Positions 53,744 to 62,935 are shown, counted from the stretch's first letter. The stretch: DNA of 64,000 nucleotides from CAZYJD01 sp964647785 (GCA_964647785.1 CAZYJD010000003.1:1-64000); one strand, 5' to 3'. Numbers and translations are program-made. Notes: generated by a model from the letters alone, not told the origin.

Positions 53744-54127
53744 ATGGCGCAAAAGGAAAAGATAGTAATGGAGTTTCTGATCAATTCGTCTCCGCAGGTG
53801 CTTTTTGATCACATCAGCAGTCCTTCCGGACTTTCAAAATGGTTTGCAGACGATGTAAACATCAATCGAAGTAAATACACCTTTTTTTGGGATGGTGATT
53901 CCAACGAAGCTGAGTTGCTGAAAAAAGTAAATGGCAAATTCATTCGGTTCAAATGGCTCGATGGAGAAGAGGAAGAGTATTTTGAGATGGCAGTAACCAA
54001 AGATGAACTCACCGGAGACATCGCATTGGTCGTGACGGACTATGCTGAACCGGATGACATGGAAGAAACCGAAATGCTCTGGGAAAGTCAGGTTCATGAT
54101 TTGAAAAGCGTGCTGGGCGTTAATTGA
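53744..54127 (+). CDS. START-like (SRPBCC) domain protein
   Basis: 127 residues from the ATG at 53744. The open frame to 53693 lacks family similarity. It starts KEKIVMEFLINSSPQVLFDHIS and includes GLSKWFADDVNI and FFWDGDSNEAELL, which match the Bacteroidota START-like family related to AHSA1. The fold is a helix-grip ligand- or partner-binding domain. It overlaps the YbjQ gene (TTGA). It is divergent from the PAP2 gene. Confidence 0.82.
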   Translation: MAQKEKIVMEFLINSSPQVLFDHISSPSGLSKWFADDVNINRSKYTFFWDGDSNEAELLKKVNGKFIRFKWLDGEEEEYFEMAVTKDELTGDIALVVTDYAEPDDMEETEMLWESQVHDLKSVLGVN

Positions 54128-54447
54128 TTCGGGTGCTGCTCAGTAATACAGATTTCATCACCGGTAAAGAAATAGTGGAAGTGTTGGGGGTTGTGCGCGG
54201 AAGCACGGTTAGGGCCAGAAATATCGCCAGAGATTTTTTTGCAGGAATAAAAAACATTGTGGGTGGAGAAATTTCAGCCTACACCCGCCTAATGACCGAT
54301 GCCAGAGAACAGGCGCTGCAAAGAATGCAAGAAGATGCGCGAGCATTGGGTGCTGATGCCGTAATCAATGTTCGCTTTGAGACTTCCAACATTCTTCAGG
54401 GAGCATCAGAAATCCTTGCTTATGGAACTGCTGTCAAACTTGCCTAA
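54124..54447 (+). CDS. YbjQ/UPF0145 family protein
   Basis: 107 residues. The whole family signature is there: a starting strand with a conserved VLGVVRGSTVRARNIARDF, then GGEISAYTRLMTDAREQALQRM in adjoining parts and the LGADAVINVRFETS block. YbjQ proteins form pentamers and are loosely called heavy-metal-binding, with no firm function. The start is a TTG that overlaps the previous stop by four bases. Confidence 0.9.
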   Translation: MIRVLLSNTDFITGKEIVEVLGVVRGSTVRARNIARDFFAGIKNIVGGEISAYTRLMTDAREQALQRMQEDARALGADAVINVRFETSNILQGASEILAYGTAVKLA

Positions 54448-54575
54448 GCACCTAATAATAAAGGCTTGCATTGTCTTTAATCACCCCATTCACCCAGGCG
54501 TTCTATTGCGGTAAGTCCTGATAAAAAATAATGTACAGAGAAAAAAGAAGCGCACGAAAAATGCACTCATGCACT

Positions 54576-55595
54576 TCATCGCATGATGCCTGCGCGGTCG
54601 AGTGCCCTGCGATATCTTCTCGCGTAAAAACCGTGCTCCATCAGTGTTTTTGAAAAATGGTGATACCCACTTAAATCATCTTTTGCACAGAAAAACATGT
54701 AGTCATGCACTTCTGCAGATAAAACAGCTTCGATGGCCTTCTTTGAGGGCGTAAATATGGGGCCCGGAGGCAAGCCAAGATATCTGTAGGTGTTGTAGGG
54801 GCTGTCAATTTCCTTATCGCTGTTTAAAATTCGCTGACGCCCCGATTCTTTAACCAGGAACTGAATGGTGGGATCAGCCCCAAGCAACCAGTTGTTGCGC
54901 AAGCGATTGAGATAAACTCCTGCAATTCTTGGCATCTCTTCATTGAAACGCACCTCGCCTTCTACAATGCTGGCCAAAATGATCACTTCTTCAGGACTCA
55001 GGCCAATCTTTTGGGCCGCATTCCGCCGTTGATCGGTCCAGTAAGCAGTGTATTCCTTCATGAATCGATTCCAAACATCCCGTTCTGTTCCGGCCCACCT
55101 AAATTCGTATGTATCACATAAGAAATAACAAAGGATACGTTCTTGCCCAATCCCTGATGAATCAATCAGCCATTGCTGTAAATCTGCTGAGTCTACTTCC
55201 AGTTTTTGACCGAGATACCCGATTACATCATCCAGGCCCAAACGGCCAGCCAGGGTTACCTTCACTCCTACCCTTTTCCCCGATCGAAATTTTCTTATTA
55301 AATCGAGCATGCTGCTCTTTGGAGAAAGTTGATATTTACCCGGATAGATTCTGCCTGAGGGATTCAGTCTTTTCCAGGCCAGAGCAAAAATTTCTTTTCG
55401 TTCTATGAGGCCTTTTTCCAACAGGAATTGTGGCAACTCTTTGGCTTCGAGCTTCGTTGGGAGATAAAGCTCGCAAGCTTGCTGAGCACATCTTTCTTTC
55501 TTTAGTAACAATTGTCCGCCGCCCCATGCAAAGACAATCGCAATTGGAACGCCCAACCACAACAACCACTTGATCGATTTTTGAATGCTGCTCAT
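54576..55595 (-). CDS. mltG: Endolytic peptidoglycan transglycosylase
   Basis: 339 residues from the ATG at 55595, which is supported by a -7 box six bases upstream; the open frame to 55796 would run over dapB. It has an N-terminal membrane anchor (~8-30), a LysM-like/YceG N-domain (KEERCAQQACELYL-type region, AKELPQFLLEKGLI), and the YceG core with the catalytic Glu in ASIVEGEVRFNEEMPRIAGVYLNRL and SPYNTYRYLGLPPGPI. It cuts nascent glycan strands and sets their length. It is divergent from dapB. Confidence 0.94.
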   Translation of the reverse strand: MSSIQKSIKWLLWLGVPIAIVFAWGGGQLLLKKERCAQQACELYLPTKLEAKELPQFLLEKGLIERKEIFALAWKRLNPSGRIYPGKYQLSPKSSMLDLIRKFRSGKRVGVKVTLAGRLGLDDVIGYLGQKLEVDSADLQQWLIDSSGIGQERILCYFLCDTYEFRWAGTERDVWNRFMKEYTAYWTDQRRNAAQKIGLSPEEVIILASIVEGEVRFNEEMPRIAGVYLNRLRNNWLLGADPTIQFLVKESGRQRILNSDKEIDSPYNTYRYLGLPPGPIFTPSKKAIEAVLSAEVHDYMFFCAKDDLSGYHHFSKTLMEHGFYARRYRRALDRAGIMR

Positions 55596-55601
55596 AGGGC
55601 T

Positions 55602-55609
55602 CAAAGATA
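55602..55609 (-). promoter_or_regulatory. -7 box TATCTTTG for mltG
   Basis: An exact TAnnTTTG on the minus strand that ends 6 nt before the mltG ATG. It shares the 54-bp divergent region with the dapB box. Confidence 0.55.
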
Positions 55610-55637
55610 GTCCTGCTGCTTTTTTTTTCTGAATGCG

Positions 55638-55645
55638 TAAGTTTG
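55638..55645 (+). promoter_or_regulatory. -7 box TAAGTTTG for dapB
   Basis: An exact TAnnTTTG ending 4 nt before the dapB ATG. A tract of nine or more T lies just upstream in the place of the -33 region. Confidence 0.55.
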
Positions 55646-55649
55646 CCCT

Positions 55650-56384
55650 ATGGCTGAAGAAATACTGAAGATTGCACTGATTGGATATGGAAAAATGGGG
55701 AGAGCAATTGAAAAGATTGCCATCAGCCGAGGTCATGAGATTTGTGCACGCCTTGAAACGCAGCCCTCTAGTGCAGAAGAAATGAACGGTGCCCATGTGG
55801 CCATAGAGTTCAGCGTTCCGGCAGCAGCCGTATCAAATATTGAGGCTTGTTTTAAACTCAATGTACCCGTGGTGGTTGGCACCACAGGTTGGTACGATCA
55901 ATACGATCGCCTTGCTAAAATCGCTAAAAAAGAGCAAAAGGGATTATTTACTGCCACCAATTTTAGTTTGGGAGTAAATTTGTTTTTCCGCATCAACCGA
56001 ATCATGGCGTCATGGATGAATAAGTACCCCGATTATCAAACCAGCATGGAAGAAATTCATCACATTCATAAATTGGATGCACCCAGTGGAACAGCCATCA
56101 CGCTTGCCGAACATCTCCTGGCAGAATTGGACCAGATCAAAAAATGGAAACTGACTGAAAATGAAGAGGATACTTGCTCTGCGAATGAACTTCCAATTTA
56201 TTCAAGCCGGGAAGGAGAAGTACCAGGGACACATATTGTGCGTTATGAAGGACCCGCAGATCTGATTGAACTGAAACACGAGGCCAAGAATCGTGAAGGC
56301 TTTGCTTTAGGGGCCGTGATGGCCGCAGAATTCATGAAAGGTAAAAGTGGAGTATACGGTATGAATGACCTACTCGGATTTTAA
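55650..56384 (+). CDS. dapB: 4-hydroxy-tetrahydrodipicolinate reductase
   Basis: 244 residues, the shorter Bacteroidota form. The NAD(P)-binding motif GYGKMG is at 12-17. VVVGTTGWYD and the active-site block EEIHHIHKLDAPSGTAI (~135-150) hold the catalytic His pair and Lys141. It makes tetrahydrodipicolinate in the lysine/meso-DAP pathway that lysA completes. lepB follows after 17 nt and fmt overlaps lepB, so the transcript is probably dapB-lepB-fmt. Confidence 0.96.
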   Translation: MAEEILKIALIGYGKMGRAIEKIAISRGHEICARLETQPSSAEEMNGAHVAIEFSVPAAAVSNIEACFKLNVPVVVGTTGWYDQYDRLAKIAKKEQKGLFTATNFSLGVNLFFRINRIMASWMNKYPDYQTSMEEIHHIHKLDAPSGTAITLAEHLLAELDQIKKWKLTENEEDTCSANELPIYSSREGEVPGTHIVRYEGPADLIELKHEAKNREGFALGAVMAAEFMKGKSGVYGMNDLLGF

Positions 56385-56401
56385 AAATATATCACAAAAA
56401 T

Positions 56402-57646
56402 ATGAAAATCAACCCATTGCGCTCATTTAAAGCGTTCAAACTGAGCGCCAAAATCATCATTGTGTTATGGAGTGCGCTAACACTGCTGTTATTCATCATG
56501 CTCGTATTTGGGGCAAAGGCTCCATTTTTCGGAGCGCTTCTTTTTTGTCTTTTCTGGGAGGCCATGATTTGGGTATATTTCATTTATCGCTACGAATACC
56601 GAGAGAAACACCGATACGGCGAATGGGTGGATGCCATTTTATTTGCGGTGATCGCTGCCACGGCCATACGGAGCATGCTTATAGAGGCCTATCAAATTCC
56701 CACCTCCTCGATGGAAAAATCCCTTTTGGTGGGCGACTTTCTGTTCGTGAGCAAAGTGCATTATGGCACCCGTTTGCCGATGACTGCCATTGCATTTCCA
56801 TTTGCACATCACACCATGCCCTTGATTAAGACCAAGGCTTACAGCGAATTGATTAAATTTCCTTATTACCGCATTCCGGGACTTCAAAAAGTGAAGAATA
56901 ACGATGTGGTGGTATTCAACTGGCCAGCAGAGATGGAAGGTCGACCGGTTGATAAAAAAGAAAACTACATCAAACGCTGTATAGGTATAGCAGGCGACAC
57001 ATTGGAGGTGAGAAGTGGAGATATTTACATCAACAGCAAGCCAATTCAAGACCCTCCAAATAGGCAATACAGCTATGAGTTTCTCACCAATGGAACCGGC
57101 TTTAATGATCGTATTTTGAGCGAGTTGAATGTAACCGATGTAGAACCCATTGGATACGGAGAAGGTTACATCATGCAACTGACCGATGAGAACTACGCCA
57201 AGCTCAGTACTTTCAGCAATGTAAGCAGTTCTGACACCATCATTGCTGCAAGGCGATTTTATCCGGAGATTTTTCCAAATCATCGATCGTTTAACTGGAG
57301 TCGAGATTTCTTTGGACCGATCTACATTCCGAAAAAGGATGATCAAATCAAACTCGACACGCTTAACTACTATTTATATGAACGTGCCATACGCGAATAC
57401 GAAAACAACCCGGGCTTTGAGCGCAGAGGCAATCAATTTTACATGGATGGAGAAGAGATTACCCATTACACCTTCAAAATGAACTACTATTTCATGATGG
57501 GTGATAACCGGCATTACAGTTCTGATTCTCGTTTCTGGGGCTTCGTGCCGGAAGATCACATTGTTGGAAAAGCCTTGTTTGTATGGTTAAGCATCGATAA
57601 AGGCAAAGGCGTGCGCTGGAATAGAATTTTCAAAGGAATCAAATAG
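56402..57646 (+). CDS. lepB: Signal peptidase I, long Bacteroidota form
   Basis: 414 residues. Two membrane segments (~15-37, 42-64) precede the S26 catalytic domain. The nucleophile is Ser103 in PTSSMEKSL and the general base Lys191 in NYIKRCIGIAGD. The last box MMGDNRHYSSDSRFWGFVP is intact. Between boxes C and E there is an insertion of about 150 residues (~205-365), which makes it longer than typical enzymes and is common in this phylum. It removes signal peptides in the periplasm. Confidence 0.95.
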   Translation: MKINPLRSFKAFKLSAKIIIVLWSALTLLLFIMLVFGAKAPFFGALLFCLFWEAMIWVYFIYRYEYREKHRYGEWVDAILFAVIAATAIRSMLIEAYQIPTSSMEKSLLVGDFLFVSKVHYGTRLPMTAIAFPFAHHTMPLIKTKAYSELIKFPYYRIPGLQKVKNNDVVVFNWPAEMEGRPVDKKENYIKRCIGIAGDTLEVRSGDIYINSKPIQDPPNRQYSYEFLTNGTGFNDRILSELNVTDVEPIGYGEGYIMQLTDENYAKLSTFSNVSSSDTIIAARRFYPEIFPNHRSFNWSRDFFGPIYIPKKDDQIKLDTLNYYLYERAIREYENNPGFERRGNQFYMDGEEITHYTFKMNYYFMMGDNRHYSSDSRFWGFVPEDHIVGKALFVWLSIDKGKGVRWNRIFKGIK

Positions 57647-58578
57647 TGCGCATTGTTTTCTTCGGAACTCCTGAATTCAGTGTACCCAGTTTAAGGGCCT
57701 TGCATGAAGATGCTGAATTTGATGTGGTTGCAGTTGTTACCGCTGCAGATAAACCCGCAGGCAGGGGGCGAAAAATTCGAGAAAGTGAGGTGAAACAGTT
57801 TGCCACGCAAGCTGGTATTCCGGTACTTCAGCCTGAGAAACTGAAAGACCCCCAATTCCTTGAGCAGCTTTTTTCGCTAGAGGCTGAACTGTTTGTGGTC
57901 ATTGCATTCCGCATGTTACCGGAGGTGGTGTGGAATCATCCGCCCCTTGGCACCATTAACCTGCACGCTTCGTATTTACCAGACTATCGTGGAGCTGCGC
58001 CCATCAATTGGGTGATCATCAATGGAGAAACCCATACCGGACTAAGTACCTTCCGTTTGCAACATGAAATAGATACCGGGAATCTGCTCTTGCGCAAACG
58101 AATTCCGTTGGCACCTAACGAGACCGCAGGAAGCCTCCATGATCGACTGAGCCTTGCCGGTGCTCCCTTAATTTTAGAAACCTTGAGGGGCATTCAATCA
58201 GGAGAACTCAAAGAAACCATCCAAGATGAGCGCGAATTTGTGCACATGGCACCGAAACTGAATCGGGAAGTTGCACATATTCACTGGAACAGGAATGCGA
58301 AAAGCATCCAACAACTGATCAGAGGCCTATCTCCTTTTCCGGCAGCATTTTGTAAATTGGGCGGTAGGATATTAAAAATATATCAGGCAGAAATTGGAAG
58401 CTCGTGTAAAGGAGCACATCCCGGCTCCATTCAAAGTGACCAAAAAAATTACTTTCAAGTGGCAACCAATGATTTCTGGCTAAAACTAACTGAAATACAG
58501 GCAGAAGGAAAAAATAAAATGCCTGTAAATGCATGGCTGGCCGGACTAAGAGAAGTACCCGAGCAAATGGACAGCTAA
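57646..58578 (+). CDS. fmt: Methionyl-tRNA formyltransferase
   Basis: 310 residues. The formyl-transfer residues are Asn105 and His107 in INLHASYLPDYRGAAPI, with Asp143 in EIDTG. The N-terminal RIVFFGTPEFS and the C-terminal OB-like domain are normal. It formylates initiator Met-tRNA. The start is a GTG whose first base is the last base of the lepB stop, so translation is coupled. Confidence 0.95.
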   Translation: MRIVFFGTPEFSVPSLRALHEDAEFDVVAVVTAADKPAGRGRKIRESEVKQFATQAGIPVLQPEKLKDPQFLEQLFSLEAELFVVIAFRMLPEVVWNHPPLGTINLHASYLPDYRGAAPINWVIINGETHTGLSTFRLQHEIDTGNLLLRKRIPLAPNETAGSLHDRLSLAGAPLILETLRGIQSGELKETIQDEREFVHMAPKLNREVAHIHWNRNAKSIQQLIRGLSPFPAAFCKLGGRILKIYQAEIGSSCKGAHPGSIQSDQKNYFQVATNDFWLKLTEIQAEGKNKMPVNAWLAGLREVPEQMDS

Positions 58579-58597
58579 CTTTTAATTGATGCATTTA

Positions 58598-58605
58598 TAA
58601 TTTTG
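58598..58605 (+). promoter_or_regulatory. -7 box TAATTTTG for the barrel-like gene
   Basis: An exact TAnnTTTG in the 31-nt gap after fmt, ending 4 nt before the next ATG. The gene therefore likely has its own, nearly leaderless transcript. Confidence 0.55.
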
Positions 58606-58609
58606 CATC

Positions 58610-59266
58610 ATGAAAAAGACGCTAAACATATATTTTATCTTTCTACTTATGTTCATTGGTTTGCTACCGGCAAATGGCCAAACAGATAAAAAAAATGAAA
58701 TCGGGCTCTCTCTAATTTCCGTTTCCATTCCTTCCAGAAACTACGAAGTTGTGGTGGGTGACTTATGGAATTTCAACGTGGTCAACCAACTTTCTTACCG
58801 CAGACATTTTAAAGATTTGAGTTTTCGTGCTCATCTCGGGTTGGAGGAGTTTGAGCGCTCCGGCCGGCAACTCGATAATAATTTTTTTGAATCAGAAGCG
58901 GCCATTGTCACCCAAGCCATTCAACTAGATTTGGGAATCGAATTGCCATTCAAGCGCGATCAAAATTTATCACCCTATCTGTTTGGCGACCTTCATACCC
59001 GCATTATGCAGTACAGTGGAAAACCTAAAGAAAACAGCAGGATTGATGCCGAAGGAGGTCAAATTGGATTAATGACCGGAGGCGGATTAACCTATCAAGT
59101 AGGAGAACATATTCGCATCCGAGGCGAATGCATTTTAGGGCTGCGTTACAATCAAGTGGTAAATGAGTACAGGAGCTTACCCAGCACATTGTTTACCCTC
59201 ACCATAACTGAATTTTCGGTATTTGCCAGCCCGCTCAATCGACTCAGTATTAACTATGCCTTCTGA
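58610..59266 (+). CDS. Probable outer-membrane beta-barrel protein, unknown function
   Basis: 218 residues. A signal peptide (~1-24, LLPANGQ) is followed by alternating hydrophobic/polar strands (GLSLISVSIPSRNYEVVVG, NQLSYRRHFKDLSFRAHLGL, IQLDLGIELPFK, GGGLTYQVGEHIRIRGECIL), ending in the terminal Phe of LSINYAF. This is the pattern of an 8-10-stranded OmpW/OmpA-like barrel. No partner gene is obvious. It is separated from the convergent S46 peptidase gene by a single base. Confidence 0.72.
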   Translation: MKKTLNIYFIFLLMFIGLLPANGQTDKKNEIGLSLISVSIPSRNYEVVVGDLWNFNVVNQLSYRRHFKDLSFRAHLGLEEFERSGRQLDNNFFESEAAIVTQAIQLDLGIELPFKRDQNLSPYLFGDLHTRIMQYSGKPKENSRIDAEGGQIGLMTGGGLTYQVGEHIRIRGECILGLRYNQVVNEYRSLPSTLFTLTITEFSVFASPLNRLSINYAF

Positions 59267-59267
59267 T

Positions 59268-61418
59268 TTATATTTGGGCATGTAGCTCCGTAAGCACACG
59301 ATCGGCTTGCCCGATGTACTTCAAAACGAATAACACATATCGGATATCCACCCCAATGGAGCGGCTGTAACTTTCATTCCACGCAAAGTCATTGATGGTG
59401 GCGGTGAAAGCGCGATCAAAGTTGACACCAATAAGTTCACCTTTGCTGTTCATGATCGGGCTTCCGGAGTTTCCACCAGTGGTATCCATATTGTACAACA
59501 TGCCAACCACAACATCACCATTCTTATCGATTCTCAAATTATCAGGCGCTTGGGTATTTTTCAAAATGGATCGATATTCTTCAGAGAGTGCATAATCACC
59601 TTCATCCGTAGCTTTCTCAAGAATGCCTTTCACCGTGGTAAAGGGTTTATTGTACACGGCGTCTTCAGGATAAAAACCCTTGATGTACCCATAGGTGAAA
59701 CGCAAGGTACTATTGGCATCCGGAACAAATGTCCCTTGGTAGTACGCCTGTTTTAGATCAGCCAAATCGGGCAGCAGTGCATTGATGCGATTGTTGCGGT
59801 CTCGGGCTTCCTGAGAGAGGTCCAAGTACCACACAAAAAGGTCATAAGCCAGCTCCTGAACCTTATCTTTTTTGCCCATGAATTTCCATGCATCCTTTTC
59901 AACCAGCGCACGTATTTTTTCAGCGTTCAGGTAATTGCTTTTATCAAATTTAGAAACGAACCAGCGATCCAAATCGGCTTTATTTGACAAGTGGTGTTTG
60001 CTGAGGATATCATTGGCTTTTGCATCATTGAGCTCCATCAATGCCCCTAAGAGCCAATGGGCAAATTCATGATCAATTTCCGGGCTAAAAACCTTGTAAT
60101 TGGTTTTAAATGACTCTATGTATCGAGACGATTCTTGCGCATTCCAGCTCGTCTTTCCGAATCCTGCCTTCTCCGCTTCGTTCATGCCATGCTTAGTAAT
60201 TGCACCAGCATACATGACCCCGCTCGATCGAAATAATTGTCCGAGAATTAATTCTTTTCTCGCATTGGCCAGTTGCTTTTGATAAAGTGCATCCATTTCT
60301 GCAAAAAGAGTGGAATAGCGCCCCAACAGTTCAGGGTCTTTCGACATAAACTTTTGCAATTGCTTTTGCTCAGCAAACTTATCCTCCAGGATTGTGGTTC
60401 GTCTTAACCCCTGCATTTTCCCGTTAAAGTTCTTGGTTACGTTGGCATAACTCTTAATGGNNNNNNNNNNNNNNNNNCGCAGGGCAAGCGTTTCATTGTT
60501 TTCACCGGCTTCCTCCAATGTTGCAATTTTGAAATCAAACCAATCGGCGATGAAAGGCAACAAATGCTCATTTTGGTATTGCAGATATTGTGCGGGCTGA
60601 TGGCGATAGGTGCGGCCGGGATATCCCAAAATAAAGGCAAAATCATTTTCCTTCACACCGTCAGTATCTATCTTCAAAAACTTTTTAGGAACATAAGGCT
60701 TTCCATCTTCATAAGCACGAACAAAAGAAAAATCGGCGTTGTGCCTTGGCCACACCCAGTTATCTGATTCACCGCCAAACTCACCGATGGTTCTCGGAGG
60801 CACATAAACAAGGCGGATGTCCTTAAGCGTTTTGTATCGAAAGAGGGTGTAATATTTGCCTACGAACATTTCTGAAATTTCTATTTCCATATCGTGATTG
60901 GCATTGCGCTCGGCTTGCTCAATGGAGTCGATGTGCCCATTGATTATTTTTTCACGCTCGGCCGGAGGGGTTCCAGCTTCAATGCCTTTCAATACGGCCT
61001 CAGAAACATCGAGATAACTTTGGGTGATGCGCACCGTAAGGCCTGTTTTAATCTCCTGCCCTTCATTGGCGGCATAGAATCCTTTTTCCAAATAGTTCTG
61101 CTCGGCTGTGCTCACAGAAGCTACGGAACCAAAAACACAATGATGATTGGTGATAATCAACCCCTGATCACTCACAAACGAACCTGTACAGCCACCGAGG
61201 CGCACCAAAGCATCTATTAAACTCACTCCATTGGGGTTGTATAGCTCTTCGAATGGAATCTCCAATCCTGCAGCCTTCAGATCGAGGGTTTTCAACAAAC
61301 TAAGCGGATACATTCCCTCTTCTTTTTTGTCAGGTGTTTTGGCCTGAAGCAAAAATGGGAACACAAATAAGATGGCCCATGCGGCGGCTATGTGATACAA
61401 TGTTGGTTTATTTTTCAT
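59268..61418 (-). CDS. S46-family dipeptidyl-peptidase (DPP7/DPP11-like), interrupted by an assembly gap
   Basis: About 716 residues with 17 Ns at 60461-60477 that keep the frame. A signal peptide (~1-26) leads. The catalytic triad is readable: His93 in TNHHCVFGS, Asp227 in WPRHNADFSF and Ser653 in GGNSGSPIMN. These enzymes remove dipeptides from peptides in the periplasm and feed asaccharolytic growth. The residue after the conserved FD near the S1 site is Arg (NFDRAF, ~668), where DPP7-type enzymes have Gly as I remember, which would favour acidic P1 residues as in DPP11. The neighbouring barrel protein is convergent; GH3 lies directly upstream with a 4-nt gap. Confidence 0.92.
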   Translation of the reverse strand: MKNKPTLYHIAAAWAILFVFPFLLQAKTPDKKEEGMYPLSLLKTLDLKAAGLEIPFEELYNPNGVSLIDALVRLGGCTGSFVSDQGLIITNHHCVFGSVASVSTAEQNYLEKGFYAANEGQEIKTGLTVRITQSYLDVSEAVLKGIEAGTPPAEREKIINGHIDSIEQAERNANHDMEIEISEMFVGKYYTLFRYKTLKDIRLVYVPPRTIGEFGGESDNWVWPRHNADFSFVRAYEDGKPYVPKKFLKIDTDGVKENDFAFILGYPGRTYRHQPAQYLQYQNEHLLPFIADWFDFKIATLEEAGENNETLALXXXXXXXIKSYANVTKNFNGKMQGLRRTTILEDKFAEQKQLQKFMSKDPELLGRYSTLFAEMDALYQKQLANARKELILGQLFRSSGVMYAGAITKHGMNEAEKAGFGKTSWNAQESSRYIESFKTNYKVFSPEIDHEFAHWLLGALMELNDAKANDILSKHHLSNKADLDRWFVSKFDKSNYLNAEKIRALVEKDAWKFMGKKDKVQELAYDLFVWYLDLSQEARDRNNRINALLPDLADLKQAYYQGTFVPDANSTLRFTYGYIKGFYPEDAVYNKPFTTVKGILEKATDEGDYALSEEYRSILKNTQAPDNLRIDKNGDVVVGMLYNMDTTGGNSGSPIMNSKGELIGVNFDRAFTATINDFAWNESYSRSIGVDIRYVLFVLKYIGQADRVLTELHAQI
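60461..60477. other. Assembly gap (17 Ns)
   Basis: A run of unknown bases inside the S46 peptidase. The frame is the same on both sides, so the true length should leave the same remainder modulo three. Confidence 0.98.
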
Positions 61419-61422
61419 GCTG

Positions 61423-62931
61423 TTAACTATTCAAATCAATTCTATATGCGAGCAATGGATCGGCAATTTTACGATCGTTGCTTAGTCGGGGTACTTTATT
61501 TTGGCCGCCCAGCTTGCCTTGTGATTTCATGTATTGAATGAAGGCATCGCCTTGGAGCGGACTAATTTTAAGTGGTCGAAGTACTTTTCCACTGATCAGG
61601 TCGCGGTAATAGATATTTTTCTCCTGCAACCTTTCATCCGTGCGTTTTTCAAGCTCGGCAAGATTATCAGGCAATACATCAAAAGCCACCAGCCATTCGT
61701 GATATGGCAGCCCCTCGGAAGGATTTACCTGAGGTGCAACCGTAAACTCAGCCACGGGTATGCCCAATTCTGCAGCTGCGCCCATTAAAGCATACTCCAC
61801 TTCTTCGCCTATCACATGTTCTCCGAATGCCGAAATGTAATGTTTGATGCGGCCGGAAACGACAATTTTATAGGGGTCGAGCGATGTGAATCGCACCGTA
61901 TCGCCAATCAAATAGCCCCAAAGTCCGGCATTGGTATGCATTACCAATGCGTAATTCTTTTCCAATTCTACTTCAGATATATCAAGCCGAGAAGGATTGG
62001 ATTCATGAAGCTCAGAAGTAGGAATGAACTCGTAGAATATCCCTTCATTCAACAGCAACAACATACCCTCTTCGTTTTGTTTATCTTGATAGGCTATGAA
62101 ACCTTCTGAGGCCGGATAAAGCTCAATGCTATCCATTCTTTTGCCAATCGATGCCTCCAATTTCTGACGATAAGGCTCAAAATTCACCCCACCGTATACA
62201 AATACGCTGAAATTAGGAAAGATATCTGACACCCGTTGTCCGCCGGTTTTTTCGCTGAGCTGATCAAAATACATTTGCACCCAGGGTGGTATGCCACTGA
62301 TCAGGGTCATGTCTTCATGAAGGGTTTCATCGGCAATTTTTTTCACCTTTTCTTCCCAATCTTCCATGCAATTGGTTTCCCAGCTTGGCATTTGGTTTCT
62401 TCTCAAATAAGCTGGCACATGGTGGTTTACAATTCCTGAAAGTCTGCCGGTATGTATCCCTGACTTTTTCTCCAAAATAGGGCTACCCGACAGAAAGATG
62501 AGCTTGCCATTCAGAAATGAGCTGTTGCCCGTATCGGCAATATAATTCAACAATGCATTGCGGGCCGATCGAATGTGATTCGGAATTGAATCTTTGGTAA
62601 TGGGAATGTACTTGGCGCCACTGGTGGTTCCACTGGTTTTTGCCAAGTAGATGGGCTTTCCGGGCCAGCAGATGTTTTCTTCTCCAGCAGCCACCTGGTC
62701 CAACCATGGCCGCAGCGCTTCATAATCCCGCACCGGAACCTTTGCCTTAAATTGATGGTAGTCTTCTGCACCTGTAATGCCATGATCTTTGCCAAAGCGT
62801 GTTTTGGCCAATGCTCTTACAAGTTTCCTGAGAACTTTCTTTTGGGTATCGACCGGTTTGGAAGCCCATGCATTGGTTTGCCGGCGAATAATTGCTGCCA
62901 GTGGTCGTGCGAGTATGGATTGAAGACCCAT
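61423..62931 (-). CDS. GH3-family acyl-acid amido synthetase-like protein
   Basis: 502 residues. The adenylate-forming signature is TSGTTSGAKYIPITKDS, followed by the GH3-type ELYPASEGFIAYQD and the YALVMHTNAGLWGYLIGDTVRF block. The C-terminal lid domain ends RLSNDRKIADPLLAYR. In plants GH3 enzymes join amino acids to hormone acids through an acyl-adenylate; bacterial homologues are common in Bacteroidota, with largely unknown substrates. It sits directly upstream of a dipeptidyl-peptidase on the same strand. Its -7 box lies 4 nt before the ATG. Confidence 0.88.
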   Translation of the reverse strand: MGLQSILARPLAAIIRRQTNAWASKPVDTQKKVLRKLVRALAKTRFGKDHGITGAEDYHQFKAKVPVRDYEALRPWLDQVAAGEENICWPGKPIYLAKTSGTTSGAKYIPITKDSIPNHIRSARNALLNYIADTGNSSFLNGKLIFLSGSPILEKKSGIHTGRLSGIVNHHVPAYLRRNQMPSWETNCMEDWEEKVKKIADETLHEDMTLISGIPPWVQMYFDQLSEKTGGQRVSDIFPNFSVFVYGGVNFEPYRQKLEASIGKRMDSIELYPASEGFIAYQDKQNEEGMLLLLNEGIFYEFIPTSELHESNPSRLDISEVELEKNYALVMHTNAGLWGYLIGDTVRFTSLDPYKIVVSGRIKHYISAFGEHVIGEEVEYALMGAAAELGIPVAEFTVAPQVNPSEGLPYHEWLVAFDVLPDNLAELEKRTDERLQEKNIYYRDLISGKVLRPLKISPLQGDAFIQYMKSQGKLGGQNKVPRLSNDRKIADPLLAYRIDLNS

Positions 62932-62935
62932 CGCG

